DNA of 57,066 bases from Paenibacillus eucommiae (lineage in GTDB: Bacteria; Bacillota; Bacilli; Paenibacillales; NBRC-103111). The translations under genes were made by a program, and so were the position numbers. Numbering within the stretch: the first letter of the stretch is position 1; each line of letters opens with the position of its first letter. Location of the stretch: assembly GCF_017874215.1 (NCBI RefSeq), contig NZ_JAGGLB010000050.1, positions 1 to 57,066 on the forward strand, read 5' to 3'. Shown here one piece after another: positions 43,415 through 52,246 of the stretch. Below the pieces are notes generated by a model. It saw nothing but the letters and a program-made list of their open reading frames with translations. It ran no database searches and was not told the DNA's origin.

Positions 43415-44242
43415 CTATTTATTATAGGTAATCCCTTGTTTCCCCATTGCTTCCCAGGTTTGGATAAATTGCTCTTTATTGACCGCAAAAGCCTTTTTGC
43501 CATTAGTAGGGTCGTTCAAGTACACATTGTTTTTATCATACCCTACTAACAGAACCGCATGTTCGGAAAAAGTTGTTTCGATTTTTCCTAGCGATGTTTC
43601 CCAGGATACCATCTTGGTAGGGAGCTTATAATTAATTGTTGTCCACACCACAATTGGAATACCATCAGCAACATGCTGCTCGTAAGACTCAAACGATTTG
43701 TTAGTCAAATCAACAGCAGTGGGCATATAGCTCTTAAGCAGCGGAAATAAACCTGCGTGATAAATCCCGAAGCCCATTCCTTTTCTAGTTACATCTCCCA
43801 CAAAACCAACATTCGGATTACCCCAATACTTAATCGAGCCGTTTGCATGTAAGACGGCTTTCGTTTCATCCTTTGGCATTTCTGCGGCAAGCTCCATTTT
43901 ACTTTTCTCTATGCCTGCAAACTGCAGCAGCATAGCCAGACTTGTAATTTCGCAGCCTGCAGGAAGCTCAGGATGCTGCATAATGGCTGGAGCTTCGATC
44001 ATCGCCGACTCCGGCTTTTTCTTGATTGGCAAAGGTGTTGGCGCTGATGTGGATACTGGCAAAGGTGCAACCGTTTGAGATACTGCTGCTAGAGGCATAT
44101 TGGGATTCTGATAAAACAGGAAGGCGTCCTCACCTTTAAACTTAGCATACAACAGCATCGTAAAAACCCCGCTGGCAAACACTAATCCTGCGATCAAAAG
44201 AAAGCCGAAAGTCACCTTTAGCCCCTGCCATAGTATAGTCAT
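43415..44242 (-). CDS. Membrane-anchored C39-like cysteine peptidase
   Basis: A 275-aa protein with an N-terminal membrane anchor (about 8-33), a Pro/Thr/Ser linker (50-80) and a papain-like Peptidase_C39_2 domain: Cys97 in LPAGCEITSLAML, His228 in SEHAVLLVGYD and N243-D244 in YLNDP. The enzyme should face the outside of the membrane. The family includes B. subtilis YvpB; the substrate is unknown. It is not next to a bacteriocin or ABC exporter gene, so leader-peptide processing is unlikely. It overlaps no neighbour and precedes the CoA-binding gene by 13 bp. Confidence 0.87.
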   Translation of the reverse strand: MTILWQGLKVTFGFLLIAGLVFASGVFTMLLYAKFKGEDAFLFYQNPNMPLAAVSQTVAPLPVSTSAPTPLPIKKKPESAMIEAPAIMQHPELPAGCEITSLAMLLQFAGIEKSKMELAAEMPKDETKAVLHANGSIKYWGNPNVGFVGDVTRKGMGFGIYHAGLFPLLKSYMPTAVDLTNKSFESYEQHVADGIPIVVWTTINYKLPTKMVSWETSLGKIETTFSEHAVLLVGYDKNNVYLNDPTNGKKAFAVNKEQFIQTWEAMGKQGITYNK

Positions 44243-44290
44243 GCTGCATCACCCGTTCATAATATTAAATGCTTTAAGCCTTATGAAGCC

Positions 44291-45586
44291 CTAATCTTCT
44301 ACAAGTTCAACATGGGCTCCAATCGATTTTAAATGATCAAAAAATTGCGGGTAGGATTTAGCCACATGATGGGCATCATGAATGACAAGACCTTGTGCGG
44401 AACGCAGCCCGACAACGCTTAATGCCATAATAACGCGATGGTCAAAATGAGCATTAATCTCTACGCCACCCTCTACGCCTTGTGGACGACCATGAACGAT
44501 AATTTCGCTCTGACGCTCCTCCACGTCGGCACCTGCCTTGCGAAGCTCGTTAAGGAAATCCGTGATCCGATCACATTCTTTGTAACGGAGATTCTCCACA
44601 TTGTAAAACCGTGATGTACCTTCAGCAAAAACAGCTGCTGCAACCATAGCCAGAACGGCATCCGTGAAATGATCCCCATCGAACTCTCCAGCTTTTAACG
44701 TGCCGTTGCTCTGTACATGAACCGTTCCGTTCTCATGCGTCAGATTCACATTCATAGCCTTGAGAACATCGACACAGGCTTTCTCCCCTTGTTTACTATC
44801 GGTTTCCAAACGCAAAACCTTTACATCTGAGTTTGTAACTGCCGCGGCTGCAAGAATTGCTGCCGAACCCGGATAATCGCCTTGAACTACGTACTCTTTG
44901 GCTTGATAGGCTTGTCTGCCAGGAATTTTATAATGCATTAAATCTTCGCTGGCATGAATAATAATTCCTGCTTGCTCCAACACCTCCAATGTTTGTCCGA
45001 TAATGACCTTCGACTTCAAATCATGCAGTACTTCGATTTCACTGTCTTCTTCCAGCAGTGGCGTCATAAACAGCAAAGAGCTAAGAAATTGGGAGCTGAC
45101 GTTGCCAGAAACCTGGATTTTCCCTCCCCGGGGCTTGCCCCCTTTAATAGTTATCGGCAAACGACCGTCCTGATGTTGTAGCTGAATACCCATTTGTTCC
45201 AAAGATTGAATTAAATCATGATGCGGACGTTTACCTAATGATTGTGGATACGTATTGACAAAGGTTACATCAGGGCAAAATGCCGCTATAGACATCAAAA
45301 ATCGAAGAACAGCTCCGGCATTGCCCACATTAAGCTCAGAGACATGCTTAGGGTGCTTGCCAAAGCCTGTTATTACAATTTTCTCCTCATCTTCCTCTAC
45401 AATAGCCCCAAGATCGCGTATGCAGCGTCTCATAGCATCGCTATCCTCACTATGCGCAGGGTAATAAATAGTGCTGGTTCCTTCTGCTAATGCTGCGATT
45501 AACAAATAACGGGTCGTATAGTTTTTGGAGGACAGGGCATTGATTTCCCCTTGAAGCTGATTGCTTGGTTTTACTATGGCTTTCAT
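44291..45586 (-). CDS. aroA: 3-phosphoshikimate 1-carboxyvinyltransferase (EPSP synthase)
   Basis: Sixth step of the shikimate pathway: joins PEP and shikimate-3-phosphate. The 431-aa product shows LSSKNYTTRYLLIAALAEGTS, GNAGAVLRFLMSIA (the class-distinguishing GNAGTAxR-type motif, here GNAGAVLR), SSQFLSSLLF, and RYKECDRI near the C-terminus. The ATG at 45586 has GGGAG nine nucleotides upstream. It is leftward, without other aro genes adjacent, though aroK lies 560 bp upstream in the same direction beyond a gene on the other strand. Confidence 0.95.
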   Translation of the reverse strand: MKAIVKPSNQLQGEINALSSKNYTTRYLLIAALAEGTSTIYYPAHSEDSDAMRRCIRDLGAIVEEDEEKIVITGFGKHPKHVSELNVGNAGAVLRFLMSIAAFCPDVTFVNTYPQSLGKRPHHDLIQSLEQMGIQLQHQDGRLPITIKGGKPRGGKIQVSGNVSSQFLSSLLFMTPLLEEDSEIEVLHDLKSKVIIGQTLEVLEQAGIIIHASEDLMHYKIPGRQAYQAKEYVVQGDYPGSAAILAAAAVTNSDVKVLRLETDSKQGEKACVDVLKAMNVNLTHENGTVHVQSNGTLKAGEFDGDHFTDAVLAMVAAAVFAEGTSRFYNVENLRYKECDRITDFLNELRKAGADVEERQSEIIVHGRPQGVEGGVEINAHFDHRVIMALSVVGLRSAQGLVIHDAHHVAKSYPQFFDHLKSIGAHVELVED

Positions 45587-45840
45587 GACTTGTATCTCCC
45601 TTCCAAGGTAGCGGCTGACGTTATCCTCTTTTGAACGATTGTTTAAGGACAAACGCGTTTGCCTAAAGTGCCAGAAAGTATATAATTAACGATATGCTTC
45701 CTGATATTGTTGTATATGTTTATTACAATGATTGATAGCTTTACTAGAAGCTGAATGCTTTACTGCAAAATGAAACCTATGATAGACTTTTAAGAGGGCT
45801 AGGCCCTAAATTGAGACAAAGACGAAGGAGGCTTGCAATC

Positions 45841-46134
45841 ATGGAACTAATACTTCCCCAAGAAATTAAAGACCGCCTTGCCAAAGGTGAAGAGCTTACT
45901 ATCGTTGATGTGCGTGAAGATGACGAAGTTGCAGCCGGCATGATCGCAGGAGCACAGCACATCCCACTCGGAGAACTGCCTGACCGGCACACTGAAATTA
46001 AGCAAAACGGAGAAGAAATCATTCTTGTATGCCGCAGTGGCAATCGCAGTGGTAAAGCACTTAATTATCTAGAAAGCCTCGGTTACAAGGGCTTAAAGAA
46101 TATGACTGGCGGGATGCTTGAGTGGGCTGAATAG
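45841..46134 (+). CDS. Rhodanese-domain protein
   Basis: A single-domain rhodanese of 97 aa with the active-site loop VCRSGNRS (Cys near residue 64) and ending in MTGGMLEWAE. Such proteins carry sulfane sulfur in the cytosol. AAGGAGG is upstream of the ATG at 45841; the frame is open to 45811 but without a site. It converges on aroK with only 8 bp between stops, with no terminator visible. Confidence 0.92.
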   Translation: MELILPQEIKDRLAKGEELTIVDVREDDEVAAGMIAGAQHIPLGELPDRHTEIKQNGEEIILVCRSGNRSGKALNYLESLGYKGLKNMTGGMLEWAE

Positions 46135-46142
46135 GTGCTGAA

Positions 46143-46676
46143 TTATGGCATAGCCTTCAACTGTATCGCCTTCAACCGCTTCATAATAATCCGGGCTATT
46201 CTTTCAGGTGACAGCTCGGAAGTATCAATCGTCATATGAGCAAAATCATAAGCCTGTTTACGCTGTTCCAATAGAGAATGAACACGCTCGTCCAAATTAC
46301 CCTGCAGGAGAGGACGGCTTTGATCGCTGCTTACTCTACGAATAATTGCTTCAGGAGATGCAATAAAAGCTACAACAAAGCCGTTCTTCAACATGCAGGA
46401 GCGGTTCTTCTCAGCAAGGACAGCTCCACCGCCCGTTGCCAGCACCTGGTGCTCTTCGGCCAATAACTCCTCTATGGTCTTAGTTTCTAGGGAACGGAAA
46501 TACGCTTCACCACGAGCTTCGAACATCTCGGCAATAGTCATCTGTTCCTTTTGTTCGATCATTGCATCTGTATCGGTAAAGCTCCAGTTAAGCTGCTTGG
46601 CCAGAAATTTCCCGACTGTTGATTTCCCTGTTCCCATAAATCCGATTAAAACGACATTATGCCTGTGCGATTCCAT
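46143..46676 (-). CDS. aroK: Shikimate kinase
   Basis: Phosphorylates shikimate, the fifth step of the shikimate pathway; its product is the substrate of AroA. The 177-aa protein has Walker A LIGFMGTGKSTVG, DTDAMIEQ (shikimate-binding Asp), FRSLETKTI, ATGGGAVL and the lid with SSDQSRPLL. It is leftward; aroA is the next leftward gene after the rhodanese gene. Confidence 0.95.
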   Translation of the reverse strand: MESHRHNVVLIGFMGTGKSTVGKFLAKQLNWSFTDTDAMIEQKEQMTIAEMFEARGEAYFRSLETKTIEELLAEEHQVLATGGGAVLAEKNRSCMLKNGFVVAFIASPEAIIRRVSSDQSRPLLQGNLDERVHSLLEQRKQAYDFAHMTIDTSELSPERIARIIMKRLKAIQLKAMP

Positions 46677-46847
46677 GTTTTTTCACCAAACCTATCGTTG
46701 TAAACTTTTCATATCATACCATAAGCTCCTCTTCCCTGAATACAGCCTTTAAATAAATCGCTACCTTTTGTGAATAAATTACAGATAACGTAGTAAAGAT
46801 GAAACATAGGGAAATAATCGCGAGTATGATAAGGAGAGATGATAGCT

Positions 46848-47141
46848 TTGAACCCAACTCGTCTATACCAGAGCCCTCACCAAGGCAGATTAGAACGAAT
46901 TCTTCATCCAAGCTACCAGCTTTGCAAAGATGATGTCATCTGGATACTTGAGTTTATTAAGAAAAAGGTGGCTGAAGAAGACCCGCAATTACTAGGTCTT
47001 GCTCAGCCACGCTTAATGAAAAACTTTCACTATTTTGCCGAAGTGGCGATGATGCTCATTCACCGCAGAAACGGCTTCGATCAAGAAGCCGACCGGTTGA
47101 AAATGTGGCTTCGAGAAGCCGCATACGGTATTCAAAGCTAG
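46848..47141 (+). CDS. Conserved hypothetical protein
   Basis: A 97-aa basic helical protein, unrecognised (NPTRLYQSPHQGRLERILHPSYQLCKDDVIWILEFIKKKV). No membrane segment. AAGGAGAG lies nine nucleotides before a TTG at 46848; the ATG at 46839 sits directly on that site, so the TTG is the better start. It converges on gnd with 18 bp between stops. It is divergent from aroK. Confidence 0.7.
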   Translation: MNPTRLYQSPHQGRLERILHPSYQLCKDDVIWILEFIKKKVAEEDPQLLGLAQPRLMKNFHYFAEVAMMLIHRRNGFDQEADRLKMWLREAAYGIQS

Positions 47142-47159
47142 CTATTTATCCGGCTGAAA

Positions 47160-48578
47160 TTAGTTGTCGAGCTCCAGCCAGTTGTAGTGGAAGGAGCCTT
47201 CTTTGTCTACACGCTGGAAAGTATGGGCACCGAAATAATCGCGCTGCGCTTGCAGCAGATTGGCAGGCAATCTTTCCGTACGATAGCTGTCATAGTAGGC
47301 AAGCGCAGATGCGAAAGCGGGAACCGGAATTCCACGGGTAACGGCGGTCGCGATGACTTCTCTCCAGGCTGATTGATAGCTGCCAACAATCTCTTTAAAG
47401 TAGTTATCAAGCAGTAAGTTCTTAAGTCCCGCATCCTGATCATAAGCTTCCTTGATATTTTGCAGGAATCTGGCACGAATAATGCATCCGCCTCTGAAGA
47501 TCATAGCGATACTGCCGTAGTTCAAGTCCCAGTTATATTCTTCAGAGGCTGCTCTCATTTGAGCAAAGCCCTGTGCATAGGAGCATATTTTGCTGGCGTA
47601 AAGCGCCTTTCTGACAGCTTCAATAAAAGCTTCGCGATCACCAGAGAAAGCCTCGGTTTGAGGTCCCTCAAGCACCTTGCTGGCAGCCACACGCTCTTCT
47701 TTCATAGCGGAGAGGAAGCGTGAGAACACGGACTCCGTAATGATGGATAATGGCACCCCAAGATCAAGCGCGCTTTGGCTCGTCCACTTACCAGTACCCT
47801 TTTGGCCTGCGGAATCGAGAATAACATCGACCATTGGCTTACCGGTCTCTTCATCGTATTTCGTAAAAATATCCTTGGTGATTTCGATCAGGTAGCTGTC
47901 AAGCTCACCGTTGTTCCATTCCGTAAAAATATCGTAAAGCTCTTCTGTGCTAACATTCAGCACATCCTTCAACAGCTGATAAGCTTCACAAATAAGCTGC
48001 ATATCCCCGTATTCAATACCATTATGCACCATCTTCACGTAATGTCCTGCTCCATCTGGTCCGATATAGGTGCAGCAAGGATCACCGCCCACTTTCGCAG
48101 AAATAGCAGTCAGAATCGGCTCTACAAGCTCATACGCGTCCCGTTGGCCGCCCGGCATGATGGACGGTCCCTTCAAGGCGCCTTCCTCTCCGCCCGAAAC
48201 GCCAGTACCAATAAAGCGAATGCCCTTCGCCTCAAGCTCCTTGTTGCGGCGCTGTGTGTCCGGGAAAAAGGCATTGCCGCCATCGATCAAAATATCTCCT
48301 TTGGTTAAAAAAGGAATCAATTGATCAATGGTATCATCCGTGGCATTGCCGGCCTTCACCATAATTAAAATTTTGCGCGGAACCTCAAGTGATTCCACAA
48401 ACTCTTCTATACTGTATGTACCCACCAGCTTTTTCTGTGGAAATTCTTCTACAAGCTCCTGGGTTTTTTGCGGTGAACGGTTAAACACAGATACGCTAAA
48501 GCCCCTGCTCTCAATATTAAGCGCGAGGTTTTTACCCATAACAGCAAGACCTACTACTCCAATTTGTTGTTTGGTCAT
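47160..48578 (-). CDS. gnd: 6-phosphogluconate dehydrogenase (decarboxylating)
   Basis: Oxidises 6-phosphogluconate to ribulose-5-phosphate and CO2 with NADP or NAD. The 472-aa product is full length: GVVGLAVMGKNLALNIESRGF, GTGVSGGEEGALKGPSIMPGG, HYVKMVHNGIEYGDMQLICEAY and QKGTGKWTSQSAL. It ends a leftward run lacI/LarA-like/gntK/SDR/gnd with gaps of 15, -4, 26 and 37 bp, so here the enzyme is likely part of a sugar-acid operon rather than a housekeeping oxidative pentose locus. GGGAG lies 12 nt upstream. Confidence 0.95.
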   Translation of the reverse strand: MTKQQIGVVGLAVMGKNLALNIESRGFSVSVFNRSPQKTQELVEEFPQKKLVGTYSIEEFVESLEVPRKILIMVKAGNATDDTIDQLIPFLTKGDILIDGGNAFFPDTQRRNKELEAKGIRFIGTGVSGGEEGALKGPSIMPGGQRDAYELVEPILTAISAKVGGDPCCTYIGPDGAGHYVKMVHNGIEYGDMQLICEAYQLLKDVLNVSTEELYDIFTEWNNGELDSYLIEITKDIFTKYDEETGKPMVDVILDSAGQKGTGKWTSQSALDLGVPLSIITESVFSRFLSAMKEERVAASKVLEGPQTEAFSGDREAFIEAVRKALYASKICSYAQGFAQMRAASEEYNWDLNYGSIAMIFRGGCIIRARFLQNIKEAYDQDAGLKNLLLDNYFKEIVGSYQSAWREVIATAVTRGIPVPAFASALAYYDSYRTERLPANLLQAQRDYFGAHTFQRVDKEGSFHYNWLELDN

Positions 48579-48615
48579 GATTTCTCTAAACTCCCTTTCT
48601 TGTGCAAAATAAATG

Positions 48616-49383
48616 TTAAATCGTCATGGCGCCGAAGCCGCCGTCCACCCGGATCATAGCTCCGGTGACGAAGCTGGAAGCCTGTTCGGAAGCCAGAAAT
48701 ACAGCCGCTCCCTGCAGCTCCTCAGGAACACCGAAGCGATTCATTGGCGTATGCTTCATGATCGATTCGACGCGCTCAGGCTGCAGTATTTTACGGTTCT
48801 GCTCAGCAGGAAAAAATCCCGGGATAATGGCATTGACTCTTACCCGGCTTGGTGCGAACTCCCGTGCCAAAAACTGCGTAACGTTGTTTACAGCTGCTTT
48901 GGAAGCGGAATAAGTGAATACGCGCGAGAGCGGCGGATCGGAAGAAACAGAAGAGATATTAATAATACTCCCCCCTCTATCCTGCTCAACCATATGCTTC
49001 CCAAAAATTTGGCAGGCTAAGACGACGCTCTTAAGATTAACCTCCATAATAGAATCCCATTCTTCCATGGAAATGTCAAAGAAAGGCGTCGTACTATTTT
49101 TACCAGGGCAGTTCATTAGAATATCAATGTTTCCTGTCCAAGCAAGTATGTCCTGCAGCACCTGCTGTAAATCCTCTTGCTTCGTGGCGTCCGCTTGAAA
49201 GCATTTAGCGCTGCCGCCCGCTTCCTCTACAAGTGCCCTGACCTGTTCGCATTTCTCCTGATTACGGCCAACAATCGCCACATCCGCTCCATGACCACCC
49301 AGCGCAACGGCCATAGCTCCGCCGAGCGTGCTGTTTCCACCTACGACAACCGCTGTTTTTCCCTTTAAGTCGAATAAGTTCAT
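48616..49383 (-). CDS. SDR-family sugar-acid oxidoreductase (mannonate or gluconate type)
   Basis: A 255-aa short-chain dehydrogenase/reductase. The nucleotide loop is VVGGNSTLGGAMA (a variant of TGxxxGIG), with NCPG, SSVSSDPP and the catalytic pair in YSASK. The C-terminus ends GAMIRVDGGFGAMTI. Sequence and context with gluconokinase suit D-fructuronate/D-mannonate reductase or gluconate 5-dehydrogenase; which one cannot be told by eye. It follows gntK by 26 bp and precedes gnd by 37 bp. Confidence 0.85.
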   Translation of the reverse strand: MNLFDLKGKTAVVVGGNSTLGGAMAVALGGHGADVAIVGRNQEKCEQVRALVEEAGGSAKCFQADATKQEDLQQVLQDILAWTGNIDILMNCPGKNSTTPFFDISMEEWDSIMEVNLKSVVLACQIFGKHMVEQDRGGSIINISSVSSDPPLSRVFTYSASKAAVNNVTQFLAREFAPSRVRVNAIIPGFFPAEQNRKILQPERVESIMKHTPMNRFGVPEELQGAAVFLASEQASSFVTGAMIRVDGGFGAMTI

Positions 49384-49409
49384 TGAATATCAGTCCTTTT
49401 CTCTTTGTT

Positions 49410-50963
49410 TTAGGAATTGGAATTTGCCTTTGCCTCTGGGGGATGGGCTTGCTGAAAATAGGAGATTGCATCAAAATCATCTTTCAAATGATCATATACG
49501 TTCCTATAAATAGTTGTCAATTGCTCATAAATGCGATGATTCGCTTGATTCGTTTCATGAGAAGCCTCTATGCGAATCCAGTTATGGGCTTCACTGAAAT
49601 CCTCAATCTCCCCCATAGCCAGCAGACCGAGCAGAGCAGCTCCAATTCCTGAGCTTTCGATGGAATCCGGCACGGTTACCGGCGTATCGATGACATCAGC
49701 CAAAACTTGCCGCCAAAACTCAGACCTTGCAAATCCCCCGGATGCGCGTACTTCCTTAGCCGGCGGTGTAATTTCTTCGAGCGCAGAAACGACAGAATGA
49801 ATCCTGTACATTACACCCTCTAGAACAGCACGGATCATATGCTTCTTGTTGTGATATAAAGAAAGTCCAAAAAACACACCCCGGGCATTGGCATTCCAAT
49901 ATGGGGCTCTCTCACCGGCAAGGAGCGGCAGGAATAACAAACCGTCCGATCCCGCAGGCACTTCAGTGGCGAGCTGTGTCAGATAATCATAAGGATCTAT
50001 GCCTAGACGGCGTCCCTCCTCTGCTTCCAGCGTCGCCAGTTGATCGCGCACCCAGCGAAACATAATCCCGCCGTTATTAATCGGGCCACCCACGACCCAG
50101 AAATCCTCTTTGAGTGCATAGCAGAACAGTCTGCCCTGCGGATCCGTAATCGGCTCTTTCACAACAGCACGAACGGCCCCGCTGGTGCCTATGGTGACCG
50201 AATACGTCCCCGGCTCGGTGGCTCCAATGCCCAGATTAGCCAGTACTCCATCCGACGCCCCAACGATAAATGGCGTTGCTGCAGCAAGTCCCATCTCCTG
50301 CGCATACGATGCTTCAAGACCCGTGATTGCATAGGTGGTCGGAACAGGCTCTGACAACTGTTCACGGCTCACCCCTGCCGTATGCAGCGCTTCTTCATCC
50401 CAATCTAGCCGCTGCAGGTTGAACAGCCCTGTCGCACTTGCTAGTGAATGATCAATCACAAAACGGTTAAACAGCTTGGCAAATACAAATTCCTTAATAC
50501 CGATAAATTTGTGGGCCCGCTTTATCAGCTCAGGCTCATGGTCCTGAAACCACATCAGCTTTAGCAGAGGTGACATGGGATGTATTGGGGTGCCCGTACG
50601 GGCGTAAATGGCCTGGCCCAAACCGCTCGACTTTAGTCCTGCGACATAATCGACACTGCGGTTATCTGCCCATGTGATACAAGGGGTCAGCGGCGTTAGG
50701 TCTCTATCTACAGCAATCAGGCTGTGCATAGCGGAGCTGAATGATACGCATAAAAGCTGCTGCTGCTGGAAACCCGACTTTTGTACAACTGCCCCTACCC
50801 CCTTAACAACAGCCTGAAAAATCTCCTCCGGATCCTGCTCAGCCCTGTCAGGAGCAGGAGTAAGGAGCGGGTACTCAATGGAGTGGGAGGCAGTTACCTT
50901 CCCATCTCTGTTAAACAGCAAGGTCTTGGTGCTGGTTGTCCCGATATCAACGGCAAGAATCAT
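49410..50963 (-). CDS. gntK: Gluconokinase (FGGY family)
   Basis: Phosphorylates gluconate to 6-phosphogluconate, the substrate of the Gnd encoded two genes downstream. The 517-aa product has the FGGY N-terminal ATP fold MILAVDIGTTSTKTLLF, CITWADNRS, the substrate-binding GLFNLQRLDWDEEAL and the C-terminal RASGGFARSEFWRQVLADV with SSGIGAALLG. Its ATG overlaps the stop of the LarA-like gene as ATGA. Gluconate is preferred over xylulose or glycerol from the overall sequence and the operon. Confidence 0.92.
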   Translation of the reverse strand: MILAVDIGTTSTKTLLFNRDGKVTASHSIEYPLLTPAPDRAEQDPEEIFQAVVKGVGAVVQKSGFQQQQLLCVSFSSAMHSLIAVDRDLTPLTPCITWADNRSVDYVAGLKSSGLGQAIYARTGTPIHPMSPLLKLMWFQDHEPELIKRAHKFIGIKEFVFAKLFNRFVIDHSLASATGLFNLQRLDWDEEALHTAGVSREQLSEPVPTTYAITGLEASYAQEMGLAAATPFIVGASDGVLANLGIGATEPGTYSVTIGTSGAVRAVVKEPITDPQGRLFCYALKEDFWVVGGPINNGGIMFRWVRDQLATLEAEEGRRLGIDPYDYLTQLATEVPAGSDGLLFLPLLAGERAPYWNANARGVFFGLSLYHNKKHMIRAVLEGVMYRIHSVVSALEEITPPAKEVRASGGFARSEFWRQVLADVIDTPVTVPDSIESSGIGAALLGLLAMGEIEDFSEAHNWIRIEASHETNQANHRIYEQLTTIYRNVYDHLKDDFDAISYFQQAHPPEAKANSNS

Positions 50964-52231
50964 TTGCTAATATTCCCTTCTGCATCGAATGATAGCTCAT
51001 AAGCTTCAGTCAGCACTTCAATATCTGGATGCCCCAGCGCTTCCTCCAGTAAATTCACTGAAATCTCGATTTCCCCCAGATGCAGGGTGTCTTGAATCCT
51101 CACTAGCTTACACTTGGTGTAATCAAGAATATTGCAGGTTTTCACCGCCGCTTTGATAGCAAGAAGATCGCTGTCCAGTGTTGTTGCTATTTTCGTTGGA
51201 GCACAGACGGTAGAGGTTAAGCCATTGGCATAAGTAGCCTCCAGGTTTGTTTTGTCAACCAGGCGTTTGGTTGTGAAATCAGCAGTACCAACGCCATTGG
51301 CATTTCCGTCGGTTTCCTCCGTTAGATCAAGCACAACCATCTTAGCCACATCAGGACCTCCATGTGCATAAGGCGTCGGATATCGCCCCGTTACATTCGG
51401 ATCCATGCCATCGCCGCTAATGTTCTTGCCTATATAATCAATAACAAGCACATCGAGGTTGTCGAATAAAATTTTGGGGAGCCTCGCCTTCGCCTCTTCC
51501 AGCAATACTTCTTCACGAGCTTCAATCTGATCGGCAGGAAGGACCTCTACCCTGCAAGTCTGGTCGTAGGCATTCTCAACAAGCGCTATGCCAAAAACAA
51601 TGGGCAGCTTCTTCATCATCAGATTGGCCATCTGCCGCACATTAACGGCCATATATTTAAAACCTAGCTGATGACAGGCTTCTGCCCCCTTTTGCTTGCC
51701 AAGCCCTATCGCGATCATCTTCATAATTCCGCTCTCGATCTTACCGCGGAAAGCTGTATGAGGCTTGACCCGGTTAATGACTACGATGGCATCCGCCTCT
51801 GCGGCGATCTTATCCACATAAACCGGAAGCCCGTTAGACAAGCTGTCGATCTGGATAACCTCCATAGACGAACGGATTGGCGCTCCCATGGCTTCATCTG
51901 TGATGCCAAGATGATGTAGAACGCCCGTCTGCCCTTCAGCTGTAGCGCCTCCATGGCTGCCCATGCAAGGCACTAGAAACGGGTGTGCGCCTGCTGCTTT
52001 TATCGCATCAATGGTTGTCTTCGTAAAAAGCGCGATATTGGCGACACCTCTGCTCCCCACTGCAACAGCTACTTGCTGGCCGGGACGAATTTGATCCATG
52101 GCGCCAGGCTTTTGAAGCTCAAGCTTAAGAATCTCTTCCGGATGCTCAAGGATGGAAGCGTCAAATTTTTGACGGATTTTGATAACAGGTGGAACGGGTA
52201 TGTCTTTTAACAGTTCTTGGATGATGCCCAT
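50960..52231 (-). CDS. LarA-family nickel-dependent hydroxyacid racemase/epimerase (DUF2088)
   Basis: A 423-aa protein of the lactate-racemase superfamily, which uses the nickel-pincer nucleotide. Likely counterparts of L. plantarum LarA residues: R61 (Arg75), H93 (His108), H158 (His174), K171 (Lys184, cofactor tether) and H187 (His200); the K-to-H spacing of 16 is the same. Superfamily members include a D-gluconate 2-epimerase. Placed between lacI and gntK, it probably interconverts D-mannonate and D-gluconate; this is inference. AGGAGG lies 11 nt upstream. The larB/larC/larE cofactor genes are not in this window. Confidence 0.85.
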   Translation of the reverse strand: MGIIQELLKDIPVPPVIKIRQKFDASILEHPEEILKLELQKPGAMDQIRPGQQVAVAVGSRGVANIALFTKTTIDAIKAAGAHPFLVPCMGSHGGATAEGQTGVLHHLGITDEAMGAPIRSSMEVIQIDSLSNGLPVYVDKIAAEADAIVVINRVKPHTAFRGKIESGIMKMIAIGLGKQKGAEACHQLGFKYMAVNVRQMANLMMKKLPIVFGIALVENAYDQTCRVEVLPADQIEAREEVLLEEAKARLPKILFDNLDVLVIDYIGKNISGDGMDPNVTGRYPTPYAHGGPDVAKMVVLDLTEETDGNANGVGTADFTTKRLVDKTNLEATYANGLTSTVCAPTKIATTLDSDLLAIKAAVKTCNILDYTKCKLVRIQDTLHLGEIEISVNLLEEALGHPDIEVLTEAYELSFDAEGNISK

Positions 52232-52246
52232 ACGTTTGTTTGCCTC

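Noticed and set aside
43415..44242. Bacteriocin exporter or leader peptidase because of the C39 fold
   Set aside because: It is a stand-alone membrane-anchored domain without ABC exporter or precursor genes nearby.
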